From Arthrobacter sp. CDRTa11 (GTDB lineage Bacteria; Actinomycetota; Actinomycetes; Actinomycetales; Micrococcaceae), in NCBI RefSeq assembly GCF_026427775.1, contig NZ_CP044532.1, positions 1,488,001 through 1,552,000 on the forward strand: a stretch of DNA of 64,000 bases, in the 5' to 3' direction. Shown piece by piece: positions 55,632 through 64,000 of this stretch. The position numbers were made by a program, and so were the translations under genes. Position 1 is the stretch's first letter, and the number at the start of each line of letters is the position of its first letter. The notes beneath the pieces were generated by a model. The model was not told where the DNA came from and ran no database searches. It saw only the letters and a list, made by a program, of their open reading frames with translations.

Positions 55632-56957
55632 TTGGCCGTAGTATCAACGCCTGCCACGCTGGAACGCGCATTGCCGGCCATGGATAACTCGGAGGTCCTG
55701 CGGATCCGCAATGACTTCCCCGTCCTCGGACAGTTGGTGAACGGGCGGCAGCTGGTCTATCTGGATTCGGGTGCGACGTCGCAGAACCCGCTCAGTGTGA
55801 TCGAGGCTGAGCAGGAGTTCTACGAACAGCGAAATGCCGCGGTGCACCGCGGCGCACACCACCTCGCCGTGGAAGCAACCGAAGTCTTCGAAGACGCCCG
55901 CCAGACCATGGCCGATTACATCGGGGCCGATTACACGGAAACAGTGTGGACCTCCAACGCCACCGAAGGCCTCAATCTCATCAGCTACTCCTTGTCCAAC
56001 GCCTCGCTGTGGTCTGCGCAGGGTCGGGGGGATGCGAGGCTCAGAAGCCTGGCCGTAGGACCGGGGGACCAGATCGTTGTCACGGAAATGGAGCACCACG
56101 CCAACCTGATCCCCTGGCAGGAACTCGCCTTCCGCACCGGCGCCACGCTCCGCTACATCCCGGTGGATGACACCGGGGCGCTGAGGATGGACCAGGCTGC
56201 CGCCATCATCGGGGAGCGGACCAAGGTACTGGCTTTCACGCACGCTTCGAACGTGCTCGGAATCATCAACCCAGTACAGGAACTGGTGGCTCTGGGCAGG
56301 AGAGCCGGAGCCCTGGTGGTGCTGGATGCCTGCCAATCCGCTCCGCACCTGCCCTTGAACGTGAAGGACCTTGACGTCGATTTCGCGGTCTTTTCCGGCC
56401 ACAAGATGCTTGCCCCTACCGGGATCGGCGTACTCTACGGCAGGCAGGACATCCTGGACGCCCTGCCCCCGTTCCTGACCGGCGGGTCCATGATCACCAC
56501 GGTGACCATGGAGAGGGCCGAATACCTGCCGGCACCGCAGCGTTTCGAAGCCGGAACCCAGCGGATCTCCCAGGCAGTTGCGTTGGCCGCCGCCGCGAAC
56601 TATCTCACCGAGACAGGCCTGGAGCGGATCCATCACTGGGAGTCGGAGCTTGGCCAGCGCATGGTATCCGGGCTGCAGGACATCCCGGGAGTGCGTGTTC
56701 TGGGGCCAGTAGCCGGGCAGGAGCGGATCGGGCTCGCGGCATTCGACGTGGACGGCGTTCACGCCCACGACGTCGGCCAGTTCCTCGATTCGCGGGGCAT
56801 TGCCGTTCGGGTTGGGCACCACTGCGCCCAACCGCTGCACCGGCGCCTGGGACTGACGGCCACCACCAGGGCCAGCGCCTATCTGTACAACACCACCGAC
56901 GACGTTGACGTGTTCCTGGACGCCGTCGCCGGAGTCCGAAGCTACTTCCGCGTCTAG
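55632..56957 (+). CDS. sufS: SufS-type cysteine desulfurase
   Basis: PLP enzyme that takes sulfur from cysteine for Fe-S cluster assembly. I placed the start at TTG 55632 (441 residues) because AAGGAG lies 6 bases upstream (55620-55625); a frame from GTG 55599 would place the ribosome binding site inside the gene. The PLP lysine is Lys258 in FSGHKMLAPTGIG, and the persulfide cysteine is Cys398 in VRVGHHCAQPLHRRLG. EMEHHANLIPW is also present. sufU follows 25 bases later. No sufBCD genes are adjacent, so this is a stand-alone sulfur-transfer pair. Confidence 0.92.
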   Translation: MAVVSTPATLERALPAMDNSEVLRIRNDFPVLGQLVNGRQLVYLDSGATSQNPLSVIEAEQEFYEQRNAAVHRGAHHLAVEATEVFEDARQTMADYIGADYTETVWTSNATEGLNLISYSLSNASLWSAQGRGDARLRSLAVGPGDQIVVTEMEHHANLIPWQELAFRTGATLRYIPVDDTGALRMDQAAAIIGERTKVLAFTHASNVLGIINPVQELVALGRRAGALVVLDACQSAPHLPLNVKDLDVDFAVFSGHKMLAPTGIGVLYGRQDILDALPPFLTGGSMITTVTMERAEYLPAPQRFEAGTQRISQAVALAAAANYLTETGLERIHHWESELGQRMVSGLQDIPGVRVLGPVAGQERIGLAAFDVDGVHAHDVGQFLDSRGIAVRVGHHCAQPLHRRLGLTATTRASAYLYNTTDDVDVFLDAVAGVRSYFRV

Positions 56958-56982
56958 CACCCGGACTATCGAAAGTAAGAAC

Positions 56983-57432
56983 ATGAGCCTTGACCAGCTT
57001 TATCAGCAGATCATCCTTGACCATGCCAAAGCCCGTCACGGCAGCGGGCTGGCCGAAACAGCGGCCCCGGAAGGCGCCTCGACAGGGCAGTCGCACCAGC
57101 TCAATCCCGTGTGCGGTGACGAGGTCACTGTCCGCGTGGCCGTAGATGGGGACAAGGTGGCGCAGGTCTCGTGGGACGGGGCAGGCTGCTCGATTTCCAT
57201 GGCCTCGGCTTCTGTCCTGAGCGAGATGGCCGAGGGGATGTCAGTCACCGAACTGCACTCTGTGATCCAGAACTTCCGGGAGGTCCTGCGCTCCCGCGGG
57301 AAGATCCAGGCGGATCCGGACATCCTGGGCGATGCGGCGGCTTTTGAGGGAGTGTCCCGTTACGCCGCCCGGGTTAAGTGCGCCATGATCTCCTGGGTTG
57401 CAGCCGAGGATGCCCTGAACCAGACGGCATAA
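56983..57432 (+). CDS. sufU: SufU-type zinc-dependent sulfurtransferase / Fe-S assembly protein
   Basis: Accepts sulfur from SufS and passes it to the SUF scaffold. The 149-residue sequence has the SufU zinc ligands Cys44 and Asp46 (PVCGDEV), Cys69 (GAGCSISMAS) and Cys133 (VKCAMISW), and the insertion that separates SufU from IscU. Start at ATG 56983 (SLDQLYQQIILDHAKARHG). Directly downstream of sufS, so the pair forms an operon, which then ends convergently with nhaA. Confidence 0.94.
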   Translation: MSLDQLYQQIILDHAKARHGSGLAETAAPEGASTGQSHQLNPVCGDEVTVRVAVDGDKVAQVSWDGAGCSISMASASVLSEMAEGMSVTELHSVIQNFREVLRSRGKIQADPDILGDAAAFEGVSRYAARVKCAMISWVAAEDALNQTA

Positions 57433-57532
57433 AAGTCGAACCGGATCGCATAAAAGGCCTGGCTGGTTCTGCGAAACCGGAGTCCGCAGGATCGCAGCGG
57501 GGTCAACATCCGGGCCGGGCGGCAATCAAGGG

Positions 57533-58846
57533 TCAGGACTTGTGCTCGAAGAGGTCCGGCACGCCGTCGCCGTCATTGTCCCTTCGTTCCGCGTCCCTTA
57601 CGGTGCGGTAATGCCGGTTGCGCAGGCGGAGCAGAACGGTGGCGAGCAGGGCCGCCAGCAGTGAGCCGGACAGAATAGCCACCTTCGCGTGGTCGTTGTG
57701 GGCCGATCCTGAACCGAAGCTCAGCTCGGCGATGAGCAGCGAGACGGTGAAACCCACGCCGGCCAGCAGGGCCAGGCCGGCAACGTCCACCCAGGCGAGG
57801 TCCTCATCAAGTTTTGCCCGCGTTGTTTTGGTCAGCACGAAGGTTGTCCCGAACACACCGATGGTTTTCCCTGCCACCAGGGCGGCCACAATGCCCAGGG
57901 CCACGGGATCCGCCAGCGCAGACTGGAAGCCCTGGAGACCGCCGATTGCCACGCCGGCCGAAAAGAACGCGAAAACCGGCACGGCGAATCCCGCCGACAG
58001 CGGGCGTAGCCTGTGCTCCAGGGATTCGGCCATGCCGGCCCCCGTTTCACCGCGTTTCCGCGAAGCCAGCACCGGCACGGCGAAGCCGAGCAGGACGCCT
58101 GCAACAGTGGCGTGGATTCCGGAGGCATGCACCAGGGCCCACGTTGCCGCCGCCAGCGGGAGCAGCAGGTACCAGCTGCTGATCCGTTTCTGGACCAGCA
58201 GGGTGAACAGGCCCAGCGGTATCAGCGCCGCCAGCAGCAGGAGTGGCTGGAGCCCGGATGAGTAGAAGAACGCGATAATGCCGATGGCGAGCAGGTCATC
58301 CACCACGGCCAGCGTCAGCAGGAAGGTCCGGAGTGCGGCCGGGAGGTGGGTGTTGATGACAGCCAGTACCGCCAGGGCAAAGGCGATGTCGGTGGCTGTC
58401 GGGATCGCCCACCCCCGTAGGCTGTCCGCTCCCTGGCCGAGGTTGAACAGGACATAGATGATGGCAGGAACGGCCACGCCGCCCACCGCCGCGGCCACGG
58501 GAACCACCGCCTTTGAAAAGGTGCGCAGCTCGCCCGCAACAAACTCGCGTTTGAGTTCCAGGCCGGCGATGAAGAAGAAGATGGCCAGCAGGCCGTCAGA
58601 GGCCCAGTGGCCCAGCGACAGGCTCAGGTGCCACGGCTCATAGCCCAGCTTCACGTCCCGGAGACCGAAGTACGAATCCGCGGCCGGCGAGTTGGCCCAG
58701 ATCAGCGCGGCCGCGGTAGCCACGAGGAGCAGCGCCCCACCGACCGTCTCCAGCCGGAGTATCTGCGAGATCCGCAGGTACTCCGGGTAACTGGAACGGC
58801 TGAGGACCTTGACAGCAAGGAAGGGGCGGGCAGGGCGGTTGGCCAT
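57533..58846 (-). CDS. nhaA: NhaA-type Na+/H+ antiporter
   Basis: Exports sodium in exchange for protons at the cytoplasmic membrane, for pH and salt tolerance. The 437-residue protein has about 12 helices. The ion-binding aspartates are Asp183-Asp184 ([13 protein letters not shown]) and the unwound-helix motif ATDIAF is at 151-156. The region [10 protein letters not shown] matches the pH-sensing entry. The C-terminus has an aspartate-rich EF-hand-like stretch ([11 protein letters not shown]), uncommon in NhaA as far as I know. It stands alone. Confidence 0.94.
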   Translation of the reverse strand: MANRPARPFLAVKVLSRSSYPEYLRISQILRLETVGGALLLVATAAALIWANSPAADSYFGLRDVKLGYEPWHLSLSLGHWASDGLLAIFFFIAGLELKREFVAGELRTFSKAVVPVAAAVGGVAVPAIIYVLFNLGQGADSLRGWAIPTATDIAFALAVLAVINTHLPAALRTFLLTLAVVDDLLAIGIIAFFYSSGLQPLLLLAALIPLGLFTLLVQKRISSWYLLLPLAAATWALVHASGIHATVAGVLLGFAVPVLASRKRGETGAGMAESLEHRLRPLSAGFAVPVFAFFSAGVAIGGLQGFQSALADPVALGIVAALVAGKTIGVFGTTFVLTKTTRAKLDEDLAWVDVAGLALLAGVGFTVSLLIAELSFGSGSAHNDHAKVAILSGSLLAALLATVLLRLRNRHYRTVRDAERRDNDGDGVPDLFEHKS

Positions 58847-58919
58847 GAAGGCTCCTGGATATTTAGGGGGTCGACAAATACATTGCCGACCAGACTTCCC
58901 GGCGCACCTGTTTTTCAGT

Positions 58920-59141
58920 CTAGCCGAGCAGCGCCATAAACCCGATCACGGCGGTGGCGGCACCGAGCGCCATCGAAACGCCCACCAATACCAGATGGAC
59001 CGTCAGGAATTTAGTGGCCTTGCCCTGAGCATCCCGCGCCCGCGGGTCTTTCATCACGCGGCGGAGGAACTGCGGCCAGACCACCAGCGACCAGACACCG
59101 GCGATGATCAGGATCCAGGCCGCGAACGCGGGGAGCTCCAT
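58920..59141 (-). CDS. SCO4848 family small membrane protein
   Basis: A 73-residue protein with two hydrophobic helices (about 5-24 and 47-69) joined by a charged loop ([19 protein letters not shown]). It matches the actinobacterial SCO4848-type family; its function is unknown. It lies 4 bases after the DUF2505 gene in the same direction, so they are probably one transcript. Confidence 0.85.
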   Translation of the reverse strand: MELPAFAAWILIIAGVWSLVVWPQFLRRVMKDPRARDAQGKATKFLTVHLVLVGVSMALGAATAVIGFMALLG

Positions 59142-59145
59142 GACC

Positions 59146-59643
59146 TCAGTGGCTTTCGAGCCAGGCCTGCGCCTGCTGCGACTGGATATTCAGGGCCTTG
59201 GTCACCATGGGTTCTGCCGCCTCGGCGATCTTGCCGCCCAGGAAAGGCACCGACGAGGTCACGTTGCCCTCCAGCTCAATGCGGGTGCTGCCGTTTTCCG
59301 CCACCAGGCGCTGGACGGCCGTGACGTCGAGGGGGGCACCCGAGATCTTGAGCGTGATGTTGCTCTGGCGGGATCCGTCGGCAGAAGGGGCATCCCAGTT
59401 CTCCACCTGGGTCACGGTGAGCTTCTCGCCCACAAACTTGCGCGCGATCTCCGGAAGGCGGGTAGTGGGAAGGGTCCGGACGGAGGTGGTGCTGAAAGCC
59501 CCGGCAATATCGCCGGCCACTGCGAAGGACTCCAGCGTTCCGCCAACGTATTCACTCGTGTGCCGCTGGAAATCCTCGTTCGCGAAAACAGCGGCTACGC
59601 TGTCGACGGCGTGGGGAAGGGTAGTGGTTGCACTCAGTGCCAT
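59146..59643 (-). CDS. DUF2505 family protein
   Basis: A 165-residue protein with the DUF2505 pattern: an opening like a START/SRPBCC lipid-binding fold (ATTTLPHAVDSVAAVFANEDFQ), mixed beta strands (NWDAPSADGSRQSNITLKIS, TRIELEGNVTSSVPFLGGKI), and a C-terminal amphipathic helix. No export signal. The family is mainly actinobacterial and uncharacterised. Confidence 0.88.
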   Translation of the reverse strand: MALSATTTLPHAVDSVAAVFANEDFQRHTSEYVGGTLESFAVAGDIAGAFSTTSVRTLPTTRLPEIARKFVGEKLTVTQVENWDAPSADGSRQSNITLKISGAPLDVTAVQRLVAENGSTRIELEGNVTSSVPFLGGKIAEAAEPMVTKALNIQSQQAQAWLESH

Positions 59644-59709
59644 GGGTCCTCCAGTGGTTCGGGGTCAGAACGCTTTTTGCTCCCCACATCCTACGGGGCA
59701 CCCTCTGCC

Positions 59710-61263
59710 TTAGTGGAAACCGCCGTCTTTTCGGGAGTCCGCTTTTTGGGAACGGTCCTGCAGGTCTGCTATCTTCCGGGCCGCGGCGATGATGTTCCTT
59801 GACATAGCCGGAAAGATCAGGCTGTGGAACGGAAGTACGCCCAGCCAGTAGAGCCTGCCGCTGAGGCCCTTGGGGAAAAAGATGGCCCGTTGCCTGTACC
59901 GGCTGCCCGTGCCGTCCGGCTCGACTGACAGCTCCAGCCAGGCGCGGCCGGGTGCACGCATCTCTGCCCGCAGCCGCAGGAGCGTCCCGCGGTCGATCCG
60001 TTCCACCCGCCACCAGTCCACCACTTCGCCCGGCGCCAGGTTCCCTGGGTGCCGGCGGCCCCTCAGCAGCCCGGCACCGCCGGTGAGCTTGTCCAGCCAG
60101 CCGCGGACCTGCCAGGCCAAGGGGAGCGAATACCAGCCGTTACGTCCGCCAATACCTTCGATCACCGTCCACACGTGGGACGGAGCGACATCACCGTGGA
60201 AGGTGCGCTCATCCACGAACACGGTGTGCCCGGCCCAATCCGGGTCGCTGGGCAACGGATCAGCGTCGGCGCCGGCATTGGCCCAGGTTGTCTCCACCTG
60301 TCCGTCGCGTTCCTTCCCCAAGGCAAGGGCGACGGCGGTCCGATAACCGGTGAGGCCGCCGTCTGGCGGGGGGATGTATTGGTCGATATCGTGTTCCGCG
60401 GAGACGGCGTCATGCTGCAGGGACTGCACCAGCGGCAGTGCCATGGAGAGCGGGATGGGCGTCACCAGTGCCACCCAGAGTCCGGCCAGCCGTGGGGCGG
60501 GCACCGGAAGGGCCAGGATGAGCCGGTGCGGGAGTCCCGCTTCGGCGGCGTACTCATTCATCATTCCCGCGTATGTCAGGACGTCCCGGGAGCCGATGTC
60601 GAAGCTGCGGTTGAGAGGCTCCGTCAGGACCGCAGCACGCACCAGGTAGTGCAGCACGTCACGGACCGCAATGGCTTCTATTTTGTTCCGGACCCAGCTG
60701 GGCGCCGGCATGACAGGCAGCGTCTCCGACAGGTTCCGGATCATCTCGAAGGAGGCCGAGCCTGAACCGATCACCACTCCGGCCTGGAAAACCACTGCGT
60801 CCACGGGACCGGCCAGGAACGTCCGGCCCACCGCCTCACGGGACCGCATGTGGGTGGACAGCCCGGTGTTCCCGGGATGCAGGCCACCCAGGTAGACGAT
60901 CCGCCGGGCTCCCGCTTCCCCGGCTGTCTGGGCGGCCAGCTCGGCCATGGACTTTTCCTTGGCCTCAAATCCTGAACCTGCCGCCATGGAGTGGACGAGG
61001 TAATAGAGGAGGTCAACACCCCGCAGCGCCGCTTTGAGAGCCTGGGCGTCATCCAGGCTGCCACGGACCACCTCCACCCGGTCCCGCCATGGCACTGCCT
61101 CGATCTTGTCCGGCGAACGCACCAGGACCCTGACGGTGTGGCCTTCCGCCAGCAGCCTGGGAACCAGCCTGCCCCCGATGTACCCGGTGGCTCCTGTCAC
61201 GAGGACAGTTTTCGCCGCTGGGTTGGGCTCCGATGTATCCGACGTAGTGGATGACTCCGCCAT
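59710..61263 (-). CDS. SDR family oxidoreductase with DUF2867 domain
   Basis: A 517-residue two-domain protein. The N-terminal NAD(P)-binding SDR-like part has the glycine motif GATGYIGGRL (about 24-33). The DUF2867 C-terminal domain (about 320-500) ends in SRYRQRAIFFPKGLSGRLYWLGVLPFH. The ATG at 61263 has AAGGAG upstream; a longer frame extends to 61872 but would run through a 14-bp tandem repeat and the mfd start. The reaction is unknown. It is divergent from mfd. Confidence 0.88.
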   Translation of the reverse strand: MAESSTTSDTSEPNPAAKTVLVTGATGYIGGRLVPRLLAEGHTVRVLVRSPDKIEAVPWRDRVEVVRGSLDDAQALKAALRGVDLLYYLVHSMAAGSGFEAKEKSMAELAAQTAGEAGARRIVYLGGLHPGNTGLSTHMRSREAVGRTFLAGPVDAVVFQAGVVIGSGSASFEMIRNLSETLPVMPAPSWVRNKIEAIAVRDVLHYLVRAAVLTEPLNRSFDIGSRDVLTYAGMMNEYAAEAGLPHRLILALPVPAPRLAGLWVALVTPIPLSMALPLVQSLQHDAVSAEHDIDQYIPPPDGGLTGYRTAVALALGKERDGQVETTWANAGADADPLPSDPDWAGHTVFVDERTFHGDVAPSHVWTVIEGIGGRNGWYSLPLAWQVRGWLDKLTGGAGLLRGRRHPGNLAPGEVVDWWRVERIDRGTLLRLRAEMRAPGRAWLELSVEPDGTGSRYRQRAIFFPKGLSGRLYWLGVLPFHSLIFPAMSRNIIAAARKIADLQDRSQKADSRKDGGFH

Positions 61264-61277
61264 ACTGGCTCCTTGCT

Positions 61278-61333
61278 GTCGCTGTCCTGATGTCACTGTC
61301 CTGATGTCACTGTCCTGGTGACAGTGTTCTGGT
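61278..61333. repeat. Four-unit 14-bp tandem repeat in the SDR promoter region
   Basis: Units at 61278-61291, 61292-61305 and 61306-61319 differ from one another at one or two bases; a fourth diverged unit covers 61320-61333. The core is GTCACTGTCCTGAT. It lies 15-70 bases upstream of the SDR start codon on the minus strand. Confidence 0.85.
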
Positions 61334-61500
61334 CGCTGTGCTGCCGTCACTATGCCATTCGGAGCGGCGGGGCGTCCGGACTGCCACGTCCTGAAAGCCC
61401 GCCCCACAGCGCGGTAGGCTTGGATTACCCGGGATTCCCACACGAATTTCGGGTTTTCGTGTTGCCTGCGATCCCCATGAACACCACAGGAGCTTCTGCC

Positions 61501-64000
61501 ATGAGCCTCACCGGCCCGTCCCATCACGGTCCGTCCCTGGATGGACTGCGCCGCGTCCTTGCCGGAGACCCGACGTTCGCCCGCGTCCAGGCCGAGGCAG
61601 CCAGGGGTTTTGCCGTCCGCGGGCAGGACTACCAGATCAGCGCGCCAGCGGGGCTCCGCGCCGTGCTCCTTGCGGAGATGGCCGGCGGCCTGTCGGGAAA
61701 CTCCGCGGATCCTGCGCACGAGGACCACGGAACGCGCGACGGCGGGAAACCGGCAGTCGTGCTGGCGGTCACTGCCACGGGACGCGAGGCAGAAGACTTG
61801 GCCGCAGCCCTGCGGGCCTACCTGCCGGCCGATTCGGTGGCCGAATTCCCCAGCTGGGAAACCCTGCCCCATGAGCGTCTCTCACCGCGCTCGGACACCG
61901 TGGGACGCCGGCTGTCGGTGCTGCGCAGGCTCGCGCACGCGGAAAGCTCGACGGCGGGCCCGCTGCGGGTGGTGGTGGCTCCCGTCCGCGCCGTGGTCCA
62001 GCCGATCGTGGCCGGCCTGGGTGATCTGGTTCCCGTCACCCTCAAGGTGGGCCAGGAGGTTCCGTTCTCGGACGTTGTCAGGAACCTCGCCGACGCAGCC
62101 TACGCGCGGGTGGACATGGTGACGCACCGGGGGGAGTTCGCTGTCCGTGGCGGCATCCTGGATGTTTTCCCGCCCACAGAGGACCACCCCATCCGTGTGG
62201 AGTTTTTCGGCGACGAGGTGGACCAGATGCGCTGGTTCGCCGTTGCCGACCAGCGCTCCCTGTCGGCACCCGGCGTCCACCATCCCAGTGAGCTGCATGC
62301 CCCGCCGTGCCGCGAAATCCTCATCACGCCGTCGGTCATGTCCCGGGCGGCAACACTGAAGGCACAGCTGCCTGCCGCCGCCGACATGCTGGAGAAGATC
62401 GCCGGCGGAATCACCGTGGAAGGCATGGAGTCTTTGGCGCCTGTGCTGGTTGACTCGATGGTGCCCTTTGTGGAGCAGCTTCCGGCCGGCTCCATTGCAG
62501 TGGTCATCGAACCCGAGAAGGTACGCACCCGCGCACACGACCTTGCCGCGACCAACGAGGAGTTCCTGGAAGCTGCGTGGTCCACGGCCTCTGACGGCGG
62601 GACGGCACCGCTGGACCTCAGTTCGCAGGCCTCAGCAGCACTGCACTCCGCCAGCTTCCGGTCCCTGTCCGAAACCCGCGGCTCCGCCCTGGACCACGAG
62701 GTGTCCTGGTGGTCCATCACCTCACTAGCCACGGACGAGGAACTCCTCCCGGAGATTGACGTCCTGAACCTTCATGCCCGGGAGCCCCGGGGCTACCAGG
62801 GCGACGTCGCCGAAATGATGGATTTCATCGGCTCCCACGTGCGCGACCAGTGGCGGATCGTGGTGGCGACCGAGGGCCCCGGACCGGCACAGCGGCTGGC
62901 TGAACTGTTCCACGACGCTGACATCCCCTGCGCCCGCGTGGACACCCTGGAGAAGGAGCCACAGGCGGGCATCATCGAGGTGACCACTGCCGCCGTCGGA
63001 CGCGGTTTTGTCCTGGACAGCCTCAAACTCGCGCTGCTGACCGAAGCGGACCTCCTCGGCAGGACTTCTGCAGGGTCCACCAAAGACATGCGCCGCATGC
63101 CGTCCAAGCGGCGGAATGCCGTGGATCCGCTGCAGCTCATTGCGGGCGACCATGTGGTCCACGAACAGCACGGCATCGGCAGGTTCGTGGAACTCATCCA
63201 GCGCAAGGTCGCCGGCGGTGGGGACGGCGTCCGCGAATACCTGGTCCTGGAATATGCGCCGTCCAAGCGGGGGGCGCCGGGGGACAGGCTTTTTGTGCCC
63301 ACCGATCAGCTGGACCAGGTAACCCGCTATGTGGGCGGTGACACTCCTGTGCTCAGCAAGATGGGAGGCTCTGACTGGGCCAGCACCAAATCCAAGGCAC
63401 GCAAGGCAGTCAAGGAGATCGCGGGCGAACTGATCCGGCTGTACTCGGCCCGAATGGCGTCCAGGGGACACGCCTTCGGACCGGACACCCCCTGGCAGCG
63501 GGAGCTCGAAGAGGCCTTCCCCTACGTCGAAACGCCCGACCAGCTCACCACCATCAATGAGGTCAAAGCGGACATGGAGCGCGAGATCCCCATGGACCGG
63601 CTGGTCTCCGGCGATGTGGGCTATGGCAAGACGGAGATCGCCGTCCGGGCGGCGTTCAAGGCCGTGCAGGACGGGAAACAGGTGGCAGTACTGGTTCCCA
63701 CCACGCTGCTGGCGCAGCAGCACTACGAGACGTTCACCGAGCGCTTCTCCGGCTTCCCGCTCCGGGTCAAAGCGCTGTCCCGTTTCCAGGGGACCAAGGA
63801 GACAAAGGAGACAGTTGAGGGCGTGAAGAGCGGTTCCGTGGACGTGGTGATCGGCACGCACCGGCTGCTGTCCAAGGACTTTGCGTTCAAGGATCTTGGC
63901 CTGGTGATCGTTGACGAAGAGCAGCGGTTCGGGGTGGAGCACAAGGAAGCGCTCAAGAAGATGCGCACCAACGTGGACGTGCTGGCCATGAGTGCCACGC
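61501..64000 (+). CDS. mfd: Transcription-repair coupling factor, 3' part beyond the window
   Basis: Removes RNA polymerase stalled at lesions and recruits UvrA. About 833 codons are inside the window; the family is usually 1150-1220 residues, so roughly the last third is missing. The start ATG follows an AGGAG-containing stretch. The UvrB-like N-terminal domains occupy about 1-350 (SWETLPHERLSPRSDTVGRRL, FAVRGGILDVFPP). The RNA-polymerase-interacting domain begins near 541 (DPLQLIAGDHVVHEQHGIGRFVEL). The translocase has Walker A GDVGYGKT (704-711), DEEQ (805-808) and the SAT motif at the last codons shown. Confidence 0.97.
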   Translation, partial: MSLTGPSHHGPSLDGLRRVLAGDPTFARVQAEAARGFAVRGQDYQISAPAGLRAVLLAEMAGGLSGNSADPAHEDHGTRDGGKPAVVLAVTATGREAEDLAAALRAYLPADSVAEFPSWETLPHERLSPRSDTVGRRLSVLRRLAHAESSTAGPLRVVVAPVRAVVQPIVAGLGDLVPVTLKVGQEVPFSDVVRNLADAAYARVDMVTHRGEFAVRGGILDVFPPTEDHPIRVEFFGDEVDQMRWFAVADQRSLSAPGVHHPSELHAPPCREILITPSVMSRAATLKAQLPAAADMLEKIAGGITVEGMESLAPVLVDSMVPFVEQLPAGSIAVVIEPEKVRTRAHDLAATNEEFLEAAWSTASDGGTAPLDLSSQASAALHSASFRSLSETRGSALDHEVSWWSITSLATDEELLPEIDVLNLHAREPRGYQGDVAEMMDFIGSHVRDQWRIVVATEGPGPAQRLAELFHDADIPCARVDTLEKEPQAGIIEVTTAAVGRGFVLDSLKLALLTEADLLGRTSAGSTKDMRRMPSKRRNAVDPLQLIAGDHVVHEQHGIGRFVELIQRKVAGGGDGVREYLVLEYAPSKRGAPGDRLFVPTDQLDQVTRYVGGDTPVLSKMGGSDWASTKSKARKAVKEIAGELIRLYSARMASRGHAFGPDTPWQRELEEAFPYVETPDQLTTINEVKADMEREIPMDRLVSGDVGYGKTEIAVRAAFKAVQDGKQVAVLVPTTLLAQQHYETFTERFSGFPLRVKALSRFQGTKETKETVEGVKSGSVDVVIGTHRLLSKDFAFKDLGLVIVDEEQRFGVEHKEALKKMRTNVDVLAMSAT

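Noticed and set aside
55644..56984. Open frame of 446 residues antisense to sufS
   Set aside because: Its composition follows the complement of SufS, and both catalytic motifs of SufS are intact on the plus strand.
59710..61872. 720-residue version of the SDR protein
   Set aside because: The extra N-terminus would translate the 14-bp tandem repeat and part of mfd. ATG 61263 has a good ribosome binding site and gives a family-like start.
62725..63942. Open frame of 405 residues antisense to mfd
   Set aside because: Mfd motifs are continuous on the plus strand; the antisense product matches nothing I know.

Overview
The window is a high-GC actinobacterial chromosome segment, most likely from an Arthrobacter/Pseudarthrobacter-type member of the Micrococcaceae. 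The evidence is the WhiB regulator, an Rpf resuscitation factor, a FemX-like bridge enzyme (expected with Lys-type, interpeptide-bridged peptidoglycan), DUF3499, SCO4848-type and TIGR03089 proteins, frequent GTG/TTG starts, and gene order that matches loci I know from Mycobacterium tuberculosis (fum-glpX; purE-purK-GtrA-LCP; whiB2-manA-sahH; pmt-rsmI; tatD-rpfB-ksgA-ispE; glmU-prs-rplY-pth-mfd). Nearly all of it is core chromosome. I see no prophage, insertion sequence, CRISPR array or rRNA operon.

Region 1 (1-12.5 kb): central metabolism (fumC, a beta-carbonic anhydrase, a DUF4245 protein, glpX). An orphan AbiEi-like/DUF559-like gene follows, bracketed by two copies of an imperfect palindrome. 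A minus-strand run purK-purE-LCP-manA-femX joins purine synthesis to cell-envelope building. GtrA and TIGR03089 genes end the block.

Region 2 (12.5-28 kb): whiB with a clear promoter whose -10 box overlaps a perfect palindrome, a giant GT2/membrane glycosyltransferase, DUF5719, a metallopeptidase-family protein with a degenerate active site, DUF3499, Trm112, ahcY, an L,D-transpeptidase, a divergent RDD/SpoIIM pair, a TIGR01906 protein with a long disordered tail and an acyl-CoA ligase. The phosphomannomutase usually found between DUF3499 and Trm112 is absent.

Region 3 (28-49.6 kb): protein O-mannosyltransferase divergent from rsmI, gabD, a MoxR-DUF58-TgpA operon, tatD, rpf, rsmA-ispE, an ABC-F ATPase, a 600-bp gene-free block with nested inverted repeats, a TetR regulator, tRNA-Gln(TTG), glmU-prs, rplY and pth.

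Region 4 (49.6-64 kb): two tandem giant ATPase-LuxR regulators, a 490-bp structured gene-free region, a sufS-sufU pair, nhaA, small actinobacterial proteins, an SDR/DUF2867 gene with a 14-bp tandem repeat upstream, and the first two thirds of mfd, cut by the window edge.

The parts most worth pursuing are the palindrome pair around the orphan nuclease-like gene, the nested inverted repeats at 44.05-44.54 kb, the whiB operator-like palindrome, and the tandem LuxR regulators with the structured region after them. None of these amounts to a proven new system from sequence alone.
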